Assembly: GCA_020853655.1 (NCBI GenBank)
Contig: JADYYL010000347.1
Span: forward strand, 1 to 14,121
From: Deltaproteobacteria bacterium
GTDB taxonomy: Bacteria > Bdellovibrionota_C > UBA2361 > SZUA-149 > JADYYL01
Reading direction: 5' to 3'
DNA: 14,121 bases
Shown here: positions 6,916-13,611 of the stretch, piece by piece
Layout of the letters: every line of letters begins with the position of its first letter
Numbering within the stretch: position 1 is the first letter of the stretch
Translations under genes and position numbers: made by a program
The notes under the pieces: generated by a model
What the model was told of the DNA's origin: nothing
What the model saw: only the letters and a program-made list of their open reading frames with translations
The model's database searches: none

Positions 6916-7504
6916 AGTGAGAATCAGACGTCAGAAGTTCGTCGACCCGCTCAAGAAGTTGGACGCCCTCAAGTTTGAGAAGGCTCCGTTTATGATCCAA
7001 GCCGAGCCCGAAACCACCAATGCGCCCGTCACTTGCGATCACTCGATGACACGGTACAACGATTGGGACAGGGTTTCGGCCACACGCGTTACCAATGGCG
7101 CGAGCCCCCTTGGTGCCCAATCGCTGAGCGAGGGAGCCGTAGGAGATGGTCTCGCCATAATCGACCTTCCTCAGTGCTCGCCATGCCTGAAGCTGGAAAG
7201 GCGTTCCACGCAGATCGAGTGTGACGCTCTCGAACGTCTCGCGTTTGCCGGCTGAGTAGCGTGAGAGTGCGCGGAGGATCGCGCGCATGTGCTGTGAAGC
7301 GGGGCCCGGAGGAGGGAGGGAGCGCTGAAGGTCAAAGTCCCGCCGGAGCCGTTCGAGGTGCTCAGAGCGCTTTCGCTCTTGAATGATGGCGACGACGCCG
7401 AACTCCGAAACGGCGATGAGAAAGGGACCGATCGGGGTCTCCGATCGGTCGAGGTACAGATTCTTCAAGGGCCTCTTCGAACGTTGAAGAGTTTTCGATC
7501 TCAT
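6854..7504 (-). CDS. ogt: Methylated-DNA--protein-cysteine S-methyltransferase
   Basis: Repairs O6-alkylguanine by irreversible transfer of the alkyl group to its own cysteine. The 216-residue protein has an N-terminal ribonuclease-like domain (TPIGPFLIAVSEFGVVAI), the winged-helix domain (TPFQLQAWRALRKVDYGETISYGSLAQRLG) with RAIGNACGRNP, and the active site IVVPCHRVI with Cys152. The family core ends near LDHKRSLLKLEG (residue 180); the remaining 36 residues are extra and coincide with the overlap on the DUF2007 gene, as if the original stop had been lost. Its ATG overlaps the sucA stop (ATGA, 7501-7504). The symbol follows the Ogt/AGT family; an Ada-type regulator is excluded because no Ada zinc or AraC domain is present. 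Confidence 0.95.
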   Translation of the reverse strand: MRSKTLQRSKRPLKNLYLDRSETPIGPFLIAVSEFGVVAIIQERKRSEHLERLRRDFDLQRSLPPPGPASQHMRAILRALSRYSAGKRETFESVTLDLRGTPFQLQAWRALRKVDYGETISYGSLAQRLGTKGARAIGNACGRNPVPIVVPCHRVIASDGRIGGFGLGLDHKRSLLKLEGVQLLERVDELLTSDSHYEKSIRFSYSLGSTSRSEHS

Positions 7505-9987
7505 CCGCCGTGACTAAAGGCGAGTTTGATAATCGCTCGCTGTTCGAGTTCGTGAGCTTTGTGCGAACCGGTCGCGGGGCTTGCGCTCTCTGAACGCCGC
7601 ACGGTCGATACCTTTCGAACATCTGCGAGCTGTTCGAGATACGGACGGACGAAGCTCAGCGCACCCATGTTTGCCGGCTCTTCCTGAACCCACACGATAT
7701 TCTTCGCGCGGGTATAGGTATCCAGCACGTCCGCGAGCTCTGCCTCGGGGAATGGATAGAGCTGCTCGAGGCAAACGATCGCGGTGTTGTTGTCCCCGCG
7801 CTTCTCTCTCTCGGCTCGAAGCTCGTGCGCGATCTTCCCCGAGCAAAGCAGCAAACGCTCGGCATGGTGGTAGCGATCGTGATCGCGCAACACCGTTTGG
7901 AACGAACCATCAGTGAGTTCGGAAAGCGGCGAGCATGCACTCGGTGCCCGAAGCAAACTCTTCGGGGTCATGACGACCAGGGGCTTCCGCCATGTGCGGA
8001 GCGCTTGTCGACGCAACAGATGGAAATGCTGCGCCGCGGTCGATGGCTGCGCGACCTGCATGTTGTCTTCTCCGCAAAGCTGAAGAAAACGCTCCAGCCG
8101 TGCGCTCGAATGCTCGGGGCCTAGCCCTTCGAAGCCGTGCGGAAGCAAGAGGACGAGTCCTGAAAGCAATCCCCACTTGTCTTCGCCGGCCGAGATGAAC
8201 TGATCGATGTAGACCTGCGCACCATTCGCGAAGTCACCGAACTGCGCTTCCCAACAAACGAGGGCTTCTGGGTAGTCTCGGGTAAATCCATACTCGAATC
8301 CCATGACGGCCGCTTCGGACAAGATTGAGTCGTAGACCGAATAGCGCGCCTGCTTCTTGCCGAGGTTATTCAGCGGGTAATATTCATCGCCCGTTTTTGA
8401 GTCGACCAGCACCGACTGGCGATGGCTGAATGTTCCGCGGCGGCAATCTTGGCCGGAGACTCGGACTGGCTTGCCCTCAACGAGAAGCGAAGCGAAGGCG
8501 AGGCCTTCTGCCATTCCCCAATCAACCGGCTTCTTCCCTTCCGCCATCTCCTTCCGACCCTCGATAAACTTCGCGAGTTTCGGATGGACGTTAAATCCTT
8601 TCGGGTAGCTGGTCAGTGCTGTTGACAGCTCTTTCAGCAGTTCGGCCGATATCGCGGTGGGCACTTCGAATGAAGGATCGTAGTCACCACCGACGAAGCC
8701 GTTCCAGTAATCAGGAAGCTGGAAGAAAGACGCCTTCTTCGTCATGGCCTGCGCCTTTTCGCGCTCGCCAGTGAGCTTCTCAAAGAAGTCGTCCTCGAGC
8801 TTCTTGAGGTCCTTCTCCGCGTAGCCGATCTCCTTTGCGTAAAGTTGGTAGAGATACGGGTGCTTCTCGATCTTTTCGTAGAGGAGGGGGAGGGTAAACG
8901 TCGGGTCATCCCCTTCGTTATGGCCAAATCGTCGATAGCCAATCAAGTCGATCACGACGTCGCTCTTGAACGCCGTTCTGTAACGCGATGCGATTTTGCC
9001 GCAACGCGCGACGTTGGCGAGGCTTTCTCCGTTGACGTGGAAAATCGGAATCGTCAATCGCTTTGCGATGTCCGTCGCGTAGCGTGTCGAGCTATACGCC
9101 TTTGGGGTGGCAGTGAAGCCGACGAGATTGTTCGCGATGATATGGACGGTTCCGCCGATATGGAAGCCGTCGACTTCCGCCAAGTTCAACGCTTCCGCCA
9201 CCGGACCTTGTCCTGCAAAAGCGGAATCACCATGGACGAGGATGGCAACGACCTTCTTGCCTTCTTTGTCCCCCAGCCGTTCCTGACGAGCTTTGACTCG
9301 TCCCATGACCACTGGATTGACGGCCTCCAGATGACTCGGATTGGACGCGAGGTGGACCCGAATCGTCTTGCCTGAGTGGGTGGTATAGGTCCCGGTCGCA
9401 CCACGGTGATATTTCACATCGCCAGCACCGAACGCGCTCTCTGGATCGACGTCTTCGAAGCACGAGAAAATATTCTGCGCGGACGATTGAAAGACACTGT
9501 GCATGGCGGTGAGCCGGCCACGATGCGCCATGGCAACAATGGCGGTCTCCACGCCGTCGCTCGCAAGCGAATCAAGAATGGAATCGAAGAGGGGAATCAT
9601 TGCTCCGAGCCCTTCGAGCGAGAATCGTTTCACGCCGACATATCGAGTATGCAGAAATTTTTCGAAGAGCTCTGCTTCGAGAGTGCGCTTGAGAAGGTAC
9701 TCAGAGTCCACTTTCTCGGGGGCGGATTCCAGCTCGTTCACAAGCCAGTCCGTTCGATCGGAGAAGGGAATGTGCATGAACTCCGCGCCGATCTTCCCGC
9801 AGTACAATGTTCGGAAACGCTCCGCGTCTGGCCCGGTCGCCTCATCGAGATCTCGGTGGGGGAACTTCGGTATCCGACCCCAAGGTTCAAGGTCCGCTTG
9901 AAGATATCCCCAACGTCGGAATGAATCGGCGACAAACTTATCTTCGACCGGCGTACCTGCGAACTTCCGCGATTTTCCTGAACCCAT
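7501..9987 (-). CDS. sucA: 2-oxoglutarate dehydrogenase E1 component, N-terminally short
   Basis: Thiamine-diphosphate decarboxylase of the 2-oxoglutarate dehydrogenase complex in the TCA cycle. The 828-residue protein aligns throughout with SucA: GAEFMHI (68-73), AMAHRGRL with His155 (E. coli His260), SNPSHLEAVNPVV (215-227), HGDSAFAGQG (252-261), YRRFGHNEGDDP (351-362) at the cofactor site, and EAQFGDFANGAQVYIDQF plus LLLPHGFEGLGPEHSSARLERFLQL in the transketolase-like C-terminal half. It lacks about 105 N-terminal residues of E. coli SucA, including the small E2-binding region; an in-frame stop at 10003-10005 rules out simple extension. An AGGGG sits close upstream of ATG 9987. No sucB adjoins; the next gene is ogt, overlapped by 4 bp. 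Confidence 0.95.
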   Translation of the reverse strand: MGSGKSRKFAGTPVEDKFVADSFRRWGYLQADLEPWGRIPKFPHRDLDEATGPDAERFRTLYCGKIGAEFMHIPFSDRTDWLVNELESAPEKVDSEYLLKRTLEAELFEKFLHTRYVGVKRFSLEGLGAMIPLFDSILDSLASDGVETAIVAMAHRGRLTAMHSVFQSSAQNIFSCFEDVDPESAFGAGDVKYHRGATGTYTTHSGKTIRVHLASNPSHLEAVNPVVMGRVKARQERLGDKEGKKVVAILVHGDSAFAGQGPVAEALNLAEVDGFHIGGTVHIIANNLVGFTATPKAYSSTRYATDIAKRLTIPIFHVNGESLANVARCGKIASRYRTAFKSDVVIDLIGYRRFGHNEGDDPTFTLPLLYEKIEKHPYLYQLYAKEIGYAEKDLKKLEDDFFEKLTGEREKAQAMTKKASFFQLPDYWNGFVGGDYDPSFEVPTAISAELLKELSTALTSYPKGFNVHPKLAKFIEGRKEMAEGKKPVDWGMAEGLAFASLLVEGKPVRVSGQDCRRGTFSHRQSVLVDSKTGDEYYPLNNLGKKQARYSVYDSILSEAAVMGFEYGFTRDYPEALVCWEAQFGDFANGAQVYIDQFISAGEDKWGLLSGLVLLLPHGFEGLGPEHSSARLERFLQLCGEDNMQVAQPSTAAQHFHLLRRQALRTWRKPLVVMTPKSLLRAPSACSPLSELTDGSFQTVLRDHDRYHHAERLLLCSGKIAHELRAEREKRGDNNTAIVCLEQLYPFPEAELADVLDTYTRAKNIVWVQEEPANMGALSFVRPYLEQLADVRKVSTVRRSESASPATGSHKAHELEQRAIIKLAFSHGG

Positions 9988-10245
9988 AGCCCCTGATCTT
10001 CGTTACTGGAGGTGTCGTTTTGCAGCCCCGTCAACTTTCCGTTTCGGAGCATGTCGAAATGGTTAGGCTACATAGAGCCGCCGGGGTTACCAAGCGACCG
10101 GATTATGGAGCGCTCCACGAGTCGGCTGAAAACCGCTCTCGATACCATTCGACGCTGAGGTAAGTAGCATAATCGGCGATCTGTTGCAGCCCACCCGGCA
10201 CCGGCGCTAAACCCTCCGAACTTTTGGACGAAACAGGCTTTTGGG
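9988..10245 (-). promoter_or_regulatory. sucA upstream region (no gene)
   Basis: Together with the repeat element to its right this forms the 450-bp gap between the divergent sucA and mutY genes. No coding frame here has protein-like character. It presumably carries the sucA promoter on the minus strand. A CATAAT -10-like hexamer is found at 10107-10102 but without a convincing -35. A 12-bp perfect palindrome at 10106-10117 overlaps it. The site directly before the sucA start is purine-rich (AGGGG). Confidence 0.4.
10106..10117. promoter_or_regulatory. 12-bp perfect palindrome upstream of sucA
   Basis: TGGAGCGCTCCA is a perfect palindrome about 120 bp upstream of the sucA start. Its left end overlaps a CATAAT hexamer read on the minus strand, so it could be an operator over a sucA promoter. 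Chance occurrence is possible. Confidence 0.25.
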
Positions 10246-10428
10246 CTAGAGCGTGTTATGCACTTTTCCCCTGCTGCGAATCTGATATCGGAAGCATCTG
10301 CGTCGTCGGGTTTGTCGCGAGTGCTCAACGGCCTTCAGGCCGCCTCCGCGCTCGCTCCGGCACCCTCCTCGCATCTGCTCCCGCTCTCAGCTTCTTGCGA
10401 CGAGGAAAAAGTGCATAACACGCTCTAG
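10246..10428. mobile_element. 183-bp fold-back/MITE-like element with 22-bp terminal inverted repeats
   Basis: Positions 10246-10267 and 10407-10428 are exact inverted copies over 22 bp (CTAG, then AGCGTGTTATGCACTTTT on the left). The two arms continue as imperfect inverted copies toward a central perfect stem CGGCCT-TC-AGGCCG (10329-10342), whose centre coincides with the centre of the whole element, so a single strand could fold along its length. Both ends carry CTAG, itself palindromic, so a CTAG or TA target duplication of the sort made by IS5- or IS630-type transposases cannot be told apart from element sequence. It encodes no protein, so it would need a transposase supplied elsewhere. 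It ends 9 bp before the mutY frame start. Confidence 0.75.
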
Positions 10429-10437
10429 GCTTCCGGC

Positions 10438-11538
10438 ATGGGCTCTGGTCGAAAAAATGACGGCAAGAAATCGGTGAGATTCAAGCGCCTTTGCGAGGGC
10501 GTCCCCTCTGACTTGGCCGCGACTGCCGTGCGGAGATCGCTGATGCGTTGGTATCGGCTCTCCCGTCGGGATTTGCCTTGGAGGGGGACGACGGACCCTT
10601 ATCGTATCTGGGTGTCAGAGGTGTTGTTGCAGCAGACTCAGGCGGAACGGGTCACTGAGTACTACGTTCGGTTCCTCTCTCGATTCCCCACGCTGTCGTC
10701 ACTCGCCTCTGCGACGTGGCGTCAGTTGCTGCCAGTCTGGCGAGGGCTCGGATACTACTCTCGGGGTCGGAATATGCTCGCGGCCGCCAAGCTCATGCGC
10801 TTGCACCATCGGGGGCGCGTTCCCGCCAACCTGGAGAGTCTTGAATCACTGCCCGGGATCGGTCCTTACACGGCCCGGGCCATTATGAGCTTCGCATACG
10901 GCAAACCTCTTCCGGCACTCGATACAAATCTTCGTCGAGTCATCGGGCGCGTGTTCGGCGTAGGGGGCGAGGACCTCCCCCTCGCCGCGGAGGCGCTTTT
11001 TGCAGGAGCGCGCAATGGTAACCTGAATCACGCGCTGATGGATCTCGGTGCGATGGTCTGTAAAGCACGCACCCCTCTTTGTGCTCGTTGCCCGCTGAAT
11101 CGTTTCTGTGTCGCGTTTGGCACCGGGGCGCTCCCAGTTGTCGTTCACTTGCCGGCCCCGCGGAATAAGCCCGCGATCGACGTCGGCGTGGGATGTATCC
11201 ATCGCGATGGGAAATATCTGATCGCCAAGCGTCACGCCGACAGGGGAGGAAACTGGGAGTTTCCCGGCGGCAAAAGAGAGAAAGGGGAGGACATTCGAGC
11301 CTGCTTGAAGCGTGAACTGCGAGAAGAGCTTGGGATTGAGGTCGCGGTTCGACCGGCATTTTTCAAGGTGGAGTATTCAAATCAACGCGGGCGATTCCGT
11401 CTCCACTTCTGTCGATGCCAAATATTGAGAGGGAAGCCGAAGGCGCTCGACCACGACGCGATCAAGTGGATCTCGCTCGAGGAGCTTCTGCATCACCCAT
11501 TCCCGGAAGCAAATCGCGCGGCGCTCGAGAAGCTTTGA
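10438..11538 (+). CDS. mutY: A/G-specific adenine glycosylase MutY fused to a MutT-like Nudix domain
   Basis: MutY removes adenine opposite 8-oxoguanine. Residues 36-235 (from ATG 10438) are the glycosylase: RRDLPWRG, Glu61 in SEVLLQQTQ, helix-hairpin-helix LPGIGPYTARAIM, Asp162 in LDTNLRRV, and [4Fe-4S] cysteines C208-x6-C215-x2-C218-x5-C224. Residues 247-366 form a Nudix domain. Unlike the degenerate domain of ordinary MutY, this one has an exact Nudix box (G278, E284, R292-E293, E296-E297, G299) and a C-terminal FPEAN like E. coli MutT FPPAN, whose Asn reads 8-oxoguanine. It may therefore also hydrolyse 8-oxo-dGTP. The start is uncertain: ATG 10438 has no Shine-Dalgarno and lies beside a repeat element, whereas ATG 10543 has GGAG at 10532-10535 with good spacing but trims the first helix. 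Confidence 0.95.
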   Translation: MGSGRKNDGKKSVRFKRLCEGVPSDLAATAVRRSLMRWYRLSRRDLPWRGTTDPYRIWVSEVLLQQTQAERVTEYYVRFLSRFPTLSSLASATWRQLLPVWRGLGYYSRGRNMLAAAKLMRLHHRGRVPANLESLESLPGIGPYTARAIMSFAYGKPLPALDTNLRRVIGRVFGVGGEDLPLAAEALFAGARNGNLNHALMDLGAMVCKARTPLCARCPLNRFCVAFGTGALPVVVHLPAPRNKPAIDVGVGCIHRDGKYLIAKRHADRGGNWEFPGGKREKGEDIRACLKRELREELGIEVAVRPAFFKVEYSNQRGRFRLHFCRCQILRGKPKALDHDAIKWISLEELLHHPFPEANRAALEKL

Positions 11539-11588
11539 TTCTCTGCGGAGTCGAGGGCGTTTCGGGCTTGGCGCCGACAGGCGAATGA

Positions 11589-12359
11589 TCAAGGTCGATA
11601 CGGTTGAAGTGCTTGATACTCACGCGCGACTTCGCTTCCAGCCTCTTTGGTCGCCTGCACGAATTCTCGGAAGAGATTGAGCCATCGCGGTTCCACAGTA
11701 GGCCAGAGAACTTCGGGATGTGCTTGCACTCCGATTGCAAACCGTTCGCCGACCACTTCGACACCCTCAATCAATTCATCGTCGGTGGTCGCGACGGCTC
11801 GGAGTTTCGGTGAGAGATCACGGATTGCTTGGTGATGGAGTGAGTTTGTGCCGATCGTTGTGGTGCCGAGGATCGCGGCGAGTTGCGATTGCGGTTCAAT
11901 CGTCAATGAATGAACGATCTCCTCCCATTCGCCTTGGCGATGGAGCGTGGGCAATCGGTGCTCCGCTTCAAGGTCTTGGTATAGCGTTCCACCGAGTGCC
12001 ACATTGAGAATCTGGAGGCCTCGGCAGATCGCGAGCAGCGGAGTGTGTTCGGTCAGCGCCCATTCGATGAGCTGTATTTCGCAGGCATCTCGTTCCGCGC
12101 TGACCGCTCCGAGTTTGGGATGCGGAGGGTGGTTGTAGTGTCGAGGGTCGACATCTTCACCTCCGGTCAAAACGATTCCGTCGAGCAGATCGAAGACGCG
12201 TCGCAGGTGGTTCCCGCGGAGGGTGTGGGGAATGAGGATCGGCGCGCCACCTGCTTCCACGATCGAGTCGATGTAGGCTTTGCGGGTACAGACGTAAGGA
12301 ATCGAGTCCTCGCTCGGGAGATGCTCGCGAGTCGTCAGTCCAATGAGGGGAGCTTTCAT
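11589..12359 (-). CDS. Class I glutamine amidotransferase-like hydrolase (peptidase C26, PuuD-like)
   Basis: A 256-residue protein of the gamma-glutamyl-gamma-aminobutyrate hydrolase/peptidase C26 family. Visible motifs are IGLTTRE at the N-terminus, GIVLTGGEDVDPRHY (61-75), the nucleophile Cys112 in LLAICRGLQILNVALGG, HHQAI, and the dyad partners His214 and Glu216 in VQAHPEVLW. Known members release glutamate from gamma-glutamyl amides such as gamma-glutamyl-GABA in putrescine breakdown. No other puu gene is nearby, so the substrate is open and no gene symbol is given. It is convergent with mutY (50-bp gap, no good terminator seen) and divergent from imuA. Length and motifs are complete. Confidence 0.92.
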   Translation of the reverse strand: MKAPLIGLTTREHLPSEDSIPYVCTRKAYIDSIVEAGGAPILIPHTLRGNHLRRVFDLLDGIVLTGGEDVDPRHYNHPPHPKLGAVSAERDACEIQLIEWALTEHTPLLAICRGLQILNVALGGTLYQDLEAEHRLPTLHRQGEWEEIVHSLTIEPQSQLAAILGTTTIGTNSLHHQAIRDLSPKLRAVATTDDELIEGVEVVGERFAIGVQAHPEVLWPTVEPRWLNLFREFVQATKEAGSEVAREYQALQPYRP

Positions 12360-12372
12360 AAGAGTTCTCGAG

Positions 12373-12389
12373 AGTTGAATCTATCAACT
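12373..12389. promoter_or_regulatory. Inverted repeat upstream of amidotransferase gene
   Basis: AGTTGA, spacer ATCTA, TCAACT: a perfect 6+6 inverted repeat 14 bp upstream of the ATG at 12359 (minus strand). A position this close to the start suits a repressor site or a 5' leader hairpin. An 8-bp palindrome TCTCGAGA (12366-12373) abuts it. Function not established. Confidence 0.25.
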
Positions 12390-12557
12390 TTACTTGAGCC
12401 GCCGATTCTTCACCGTCGCTCGAGCAAGGTTTCACGACCCTGCTCATCCAAAGTGACTGGTCAGCTCGTTCTATTCTTCCTTTCCGCTCAACCCGTCCAG
12501 ATTGGTTTTCAAACCTATTGTGGTTCCGGGGCGACGTCATCTCGTCTTTAAGCCACG

Positions 12558-12618
12558 CCCCTCGTCTCGTTCTGTCCTGGTTATCCCTTCTCCACCCTCT
12601 CCTTGAAAGGGCGAGGGG
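12558..12618. repeat. Palindromic intergenic-repeat-like block
   Basis: CCCCTCG at 12558-12564 is matched by CGAGGGG at 12612-12618. Inside the right part, CCCTCTCCTT / AAGGGCGAGGG makes a second, imperfect hairpin around TGA. Read on the minus strand the block has the GEGGEG-type translation that is characteristic of a common class of dispersed intergenic repeats in bacterial genomes, so this is likely one copy of such a family. No second copy is visible in this window, so the repeat status is inference. Confidence 0.4.
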
Positions 12619-12711
12619 TAGATTGTCTTTCTTTTTTGATATAGAAAAAAACTAGAAACAGATCGCCGCGATCCTTCCTCATACAAGAGGGTCGACGCAG
12701 GAGCACGCTTG

Positions 12712-13611
12712 ATGATGAGAATCGCAAAGAGAACGAAAATCGTCGAGAATTCCTCGGAAGGCTCTTCGTCCGCCGCGCCGTTGCGCCCGCAACTTCCCTC
12801 CTCATTCATCGAACTGTTGGCGGAGGGACGGATCTGGCGTGGAGAGGAACCTTCCAGCTCTACCGAAGAGAAGCGAAGTGAGAGCGGACATCTTGCCAGC
12901 GTCGCGTTCGATATTCCTGAAATCGATTCGACGCTGCCGGCAGGAGGACTTTCTCTTCACGCGATTCATGAATTCGCATTCTCAGCTCCCGAGATCACTC
13001 GCAATCGCAAGCGATGGGTTGCTCCGTGTTTCATCCCGTCGCTGCTGGTCGCGCGGAAGATCCAACGGAGCCGTTCAGGAATCGCGCTGTGGATCGGGCG
13101 ACGATGTTTTCCCTCTCCTCATGTGTTGGAGGATATCCGCCGCTTCCTTCCGGGGTGGGAGTGGGGCAAGAGATGTTTTTTTATCGATCCCGCCGACAAA
13201 GAGCAGCGACTCTGGAGCACGATAGAGTCTCTTCGCTCTCGTGGCGTTGGGGCCATCGTTGCCGATGGAAGTTATATCCCTTTTGCGGCAAGTCGCCGTC
13301 TTCAACTTGCCGCCGGAGAGAGTAACGCCCTCTTTCTCTTGATCCGACCTCCCTGGGAGATCGAACAACCCTCCGTGGCACAAACAAAATGGCGCATCTC
13401 TTCCGCCGTCGGTCCACCGCAGCGCTCGAATCGAGCCTTTGTTTTTTCTCTCGAACTCCTTCGCGCCCGCGGTCTTGGAGAAGGAGCGAAATGGATGTGT
13501 GAATGGAAGAGCGGCCGTTATGGATCGAAGAGTTTTGTCGTTGTTTCTTCCAGAACTGTCGACGGATCTATTGCGGAACGAGCGGAGGAAGAACGGAGAG
13601 TCCGACGATGA
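12712..13611 (+). CDS. imuA: ImuA-family translesion synthesis accessory protein
   Basis: A 299-residue RecA-like, ImuA-type protein, the first gene of the imuA-imuB(-dnaE2) mutagenesis cassette. Family features: VAFDIPEIDSTLPAGGLSLHAIHEF (about residues 64-88), FIPSLLVARKIQRSRSGIALWIGRRCFPSPHVLEDI, FFIDPADKEQRLWSTIESLRSRGVGAIVADG, FAASRRLQLAAGESNALFLLIRPPW and FSLELLRARGLGEGAKWMCEWK. No canonical Walker A (GxxxxGKT) is present, as in many ImuA proteins. The N-terminal 50 residues are Ser/Glu-rich and poorly conserved. ATG 12712 is chosen over TTG 12709 because GGAG at 12700-12703 is 8 nt away; ATG 12715 is a near alternative. The last 92 nt overlap imuB. Confidence 0.88.
   Translation: MMRIAKRTKIVENSSEGSSSAAPLRPQLPSSFIELLAEGRIWRGEEPSSSTEEKRSESGHLASVAFDIPEIDSTLPAGGLSLHAIHEFAFSAPEITRNRKRWVAPCFIPSLLVARKIQRSRSGIALWIGRRCFPSPHVLEDIRRFLPGWEWGKRCFFIDPADKEQRLWSTIESLRSRGVGAIVADGSYIPFAASRRLQLAAGESNALFLLIRPPWEIEQPSVAQTKWRISSAVGPPQRSNRAFVFSLELLRARGLGEGAKWMCEWKSGRYGSKSFVVVSSRTVDGSIAERAEEERRVRR

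Larger units (their letters stand above)
12360..12711. promoter_or_regulatory. 352-bp divergent intergenic region between amidotransferase and imuA
   Basis: No credible gene lies here. From left to right it holds an inverted repeat close to the amidotransferase start (12373-12389), an unremarkable stretch, a palindromic intergenic-repeat-like block (12558-12618), an AT-rich run (about 12619-12660) that most likely contains the imuA promoter (TGATATAGA resembles an extended -10), and a GATCG-CCG-CGATC inverted repeat at 12661-12673. GGAG at 12700-12703, 8 nt before ATG 12712, is the imuA ribosome binding site. No LexA box of the E. coli, Gram-positive, alphaproteobacterial or Bdellovibrio type was found by eye. 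Confidence 0.5.

Noticed and set aside
9376..9924. 182-codon plus-strand ORF antisense to sucA
   Set aside because: A shadow of a strongly conserved sucA segment; no domain signal or credible ribosome site.
10068..10328. 86-codon minus-strand ORF crossing the fold-back element
   Set aside because: Half of it is the inverted-repeat element and the rest has no protein-like character.
11539..11588. Bidirectional terminator between mutY and the amidotransferase gene
   Set aside because: Only a short GGCGCC palindrome is present and there is no T-run in either direction.
12045..12551. 168-codon plus-strand ORF antisense to the amidotransferase gene
   Set aside because: It mirrors the conserved minus-strand CDS, has no family-like residues and runs into intergenic DNA; the C26 hydrolase on the other strand explains the open frame.
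12537..12809. 90-codon minus-strand ORF overlapping the imuA 5' end
   Set aside because: Its GEGGEG-type sequence is the translation of an intergenic repeat, and it runs antisense to imuA.
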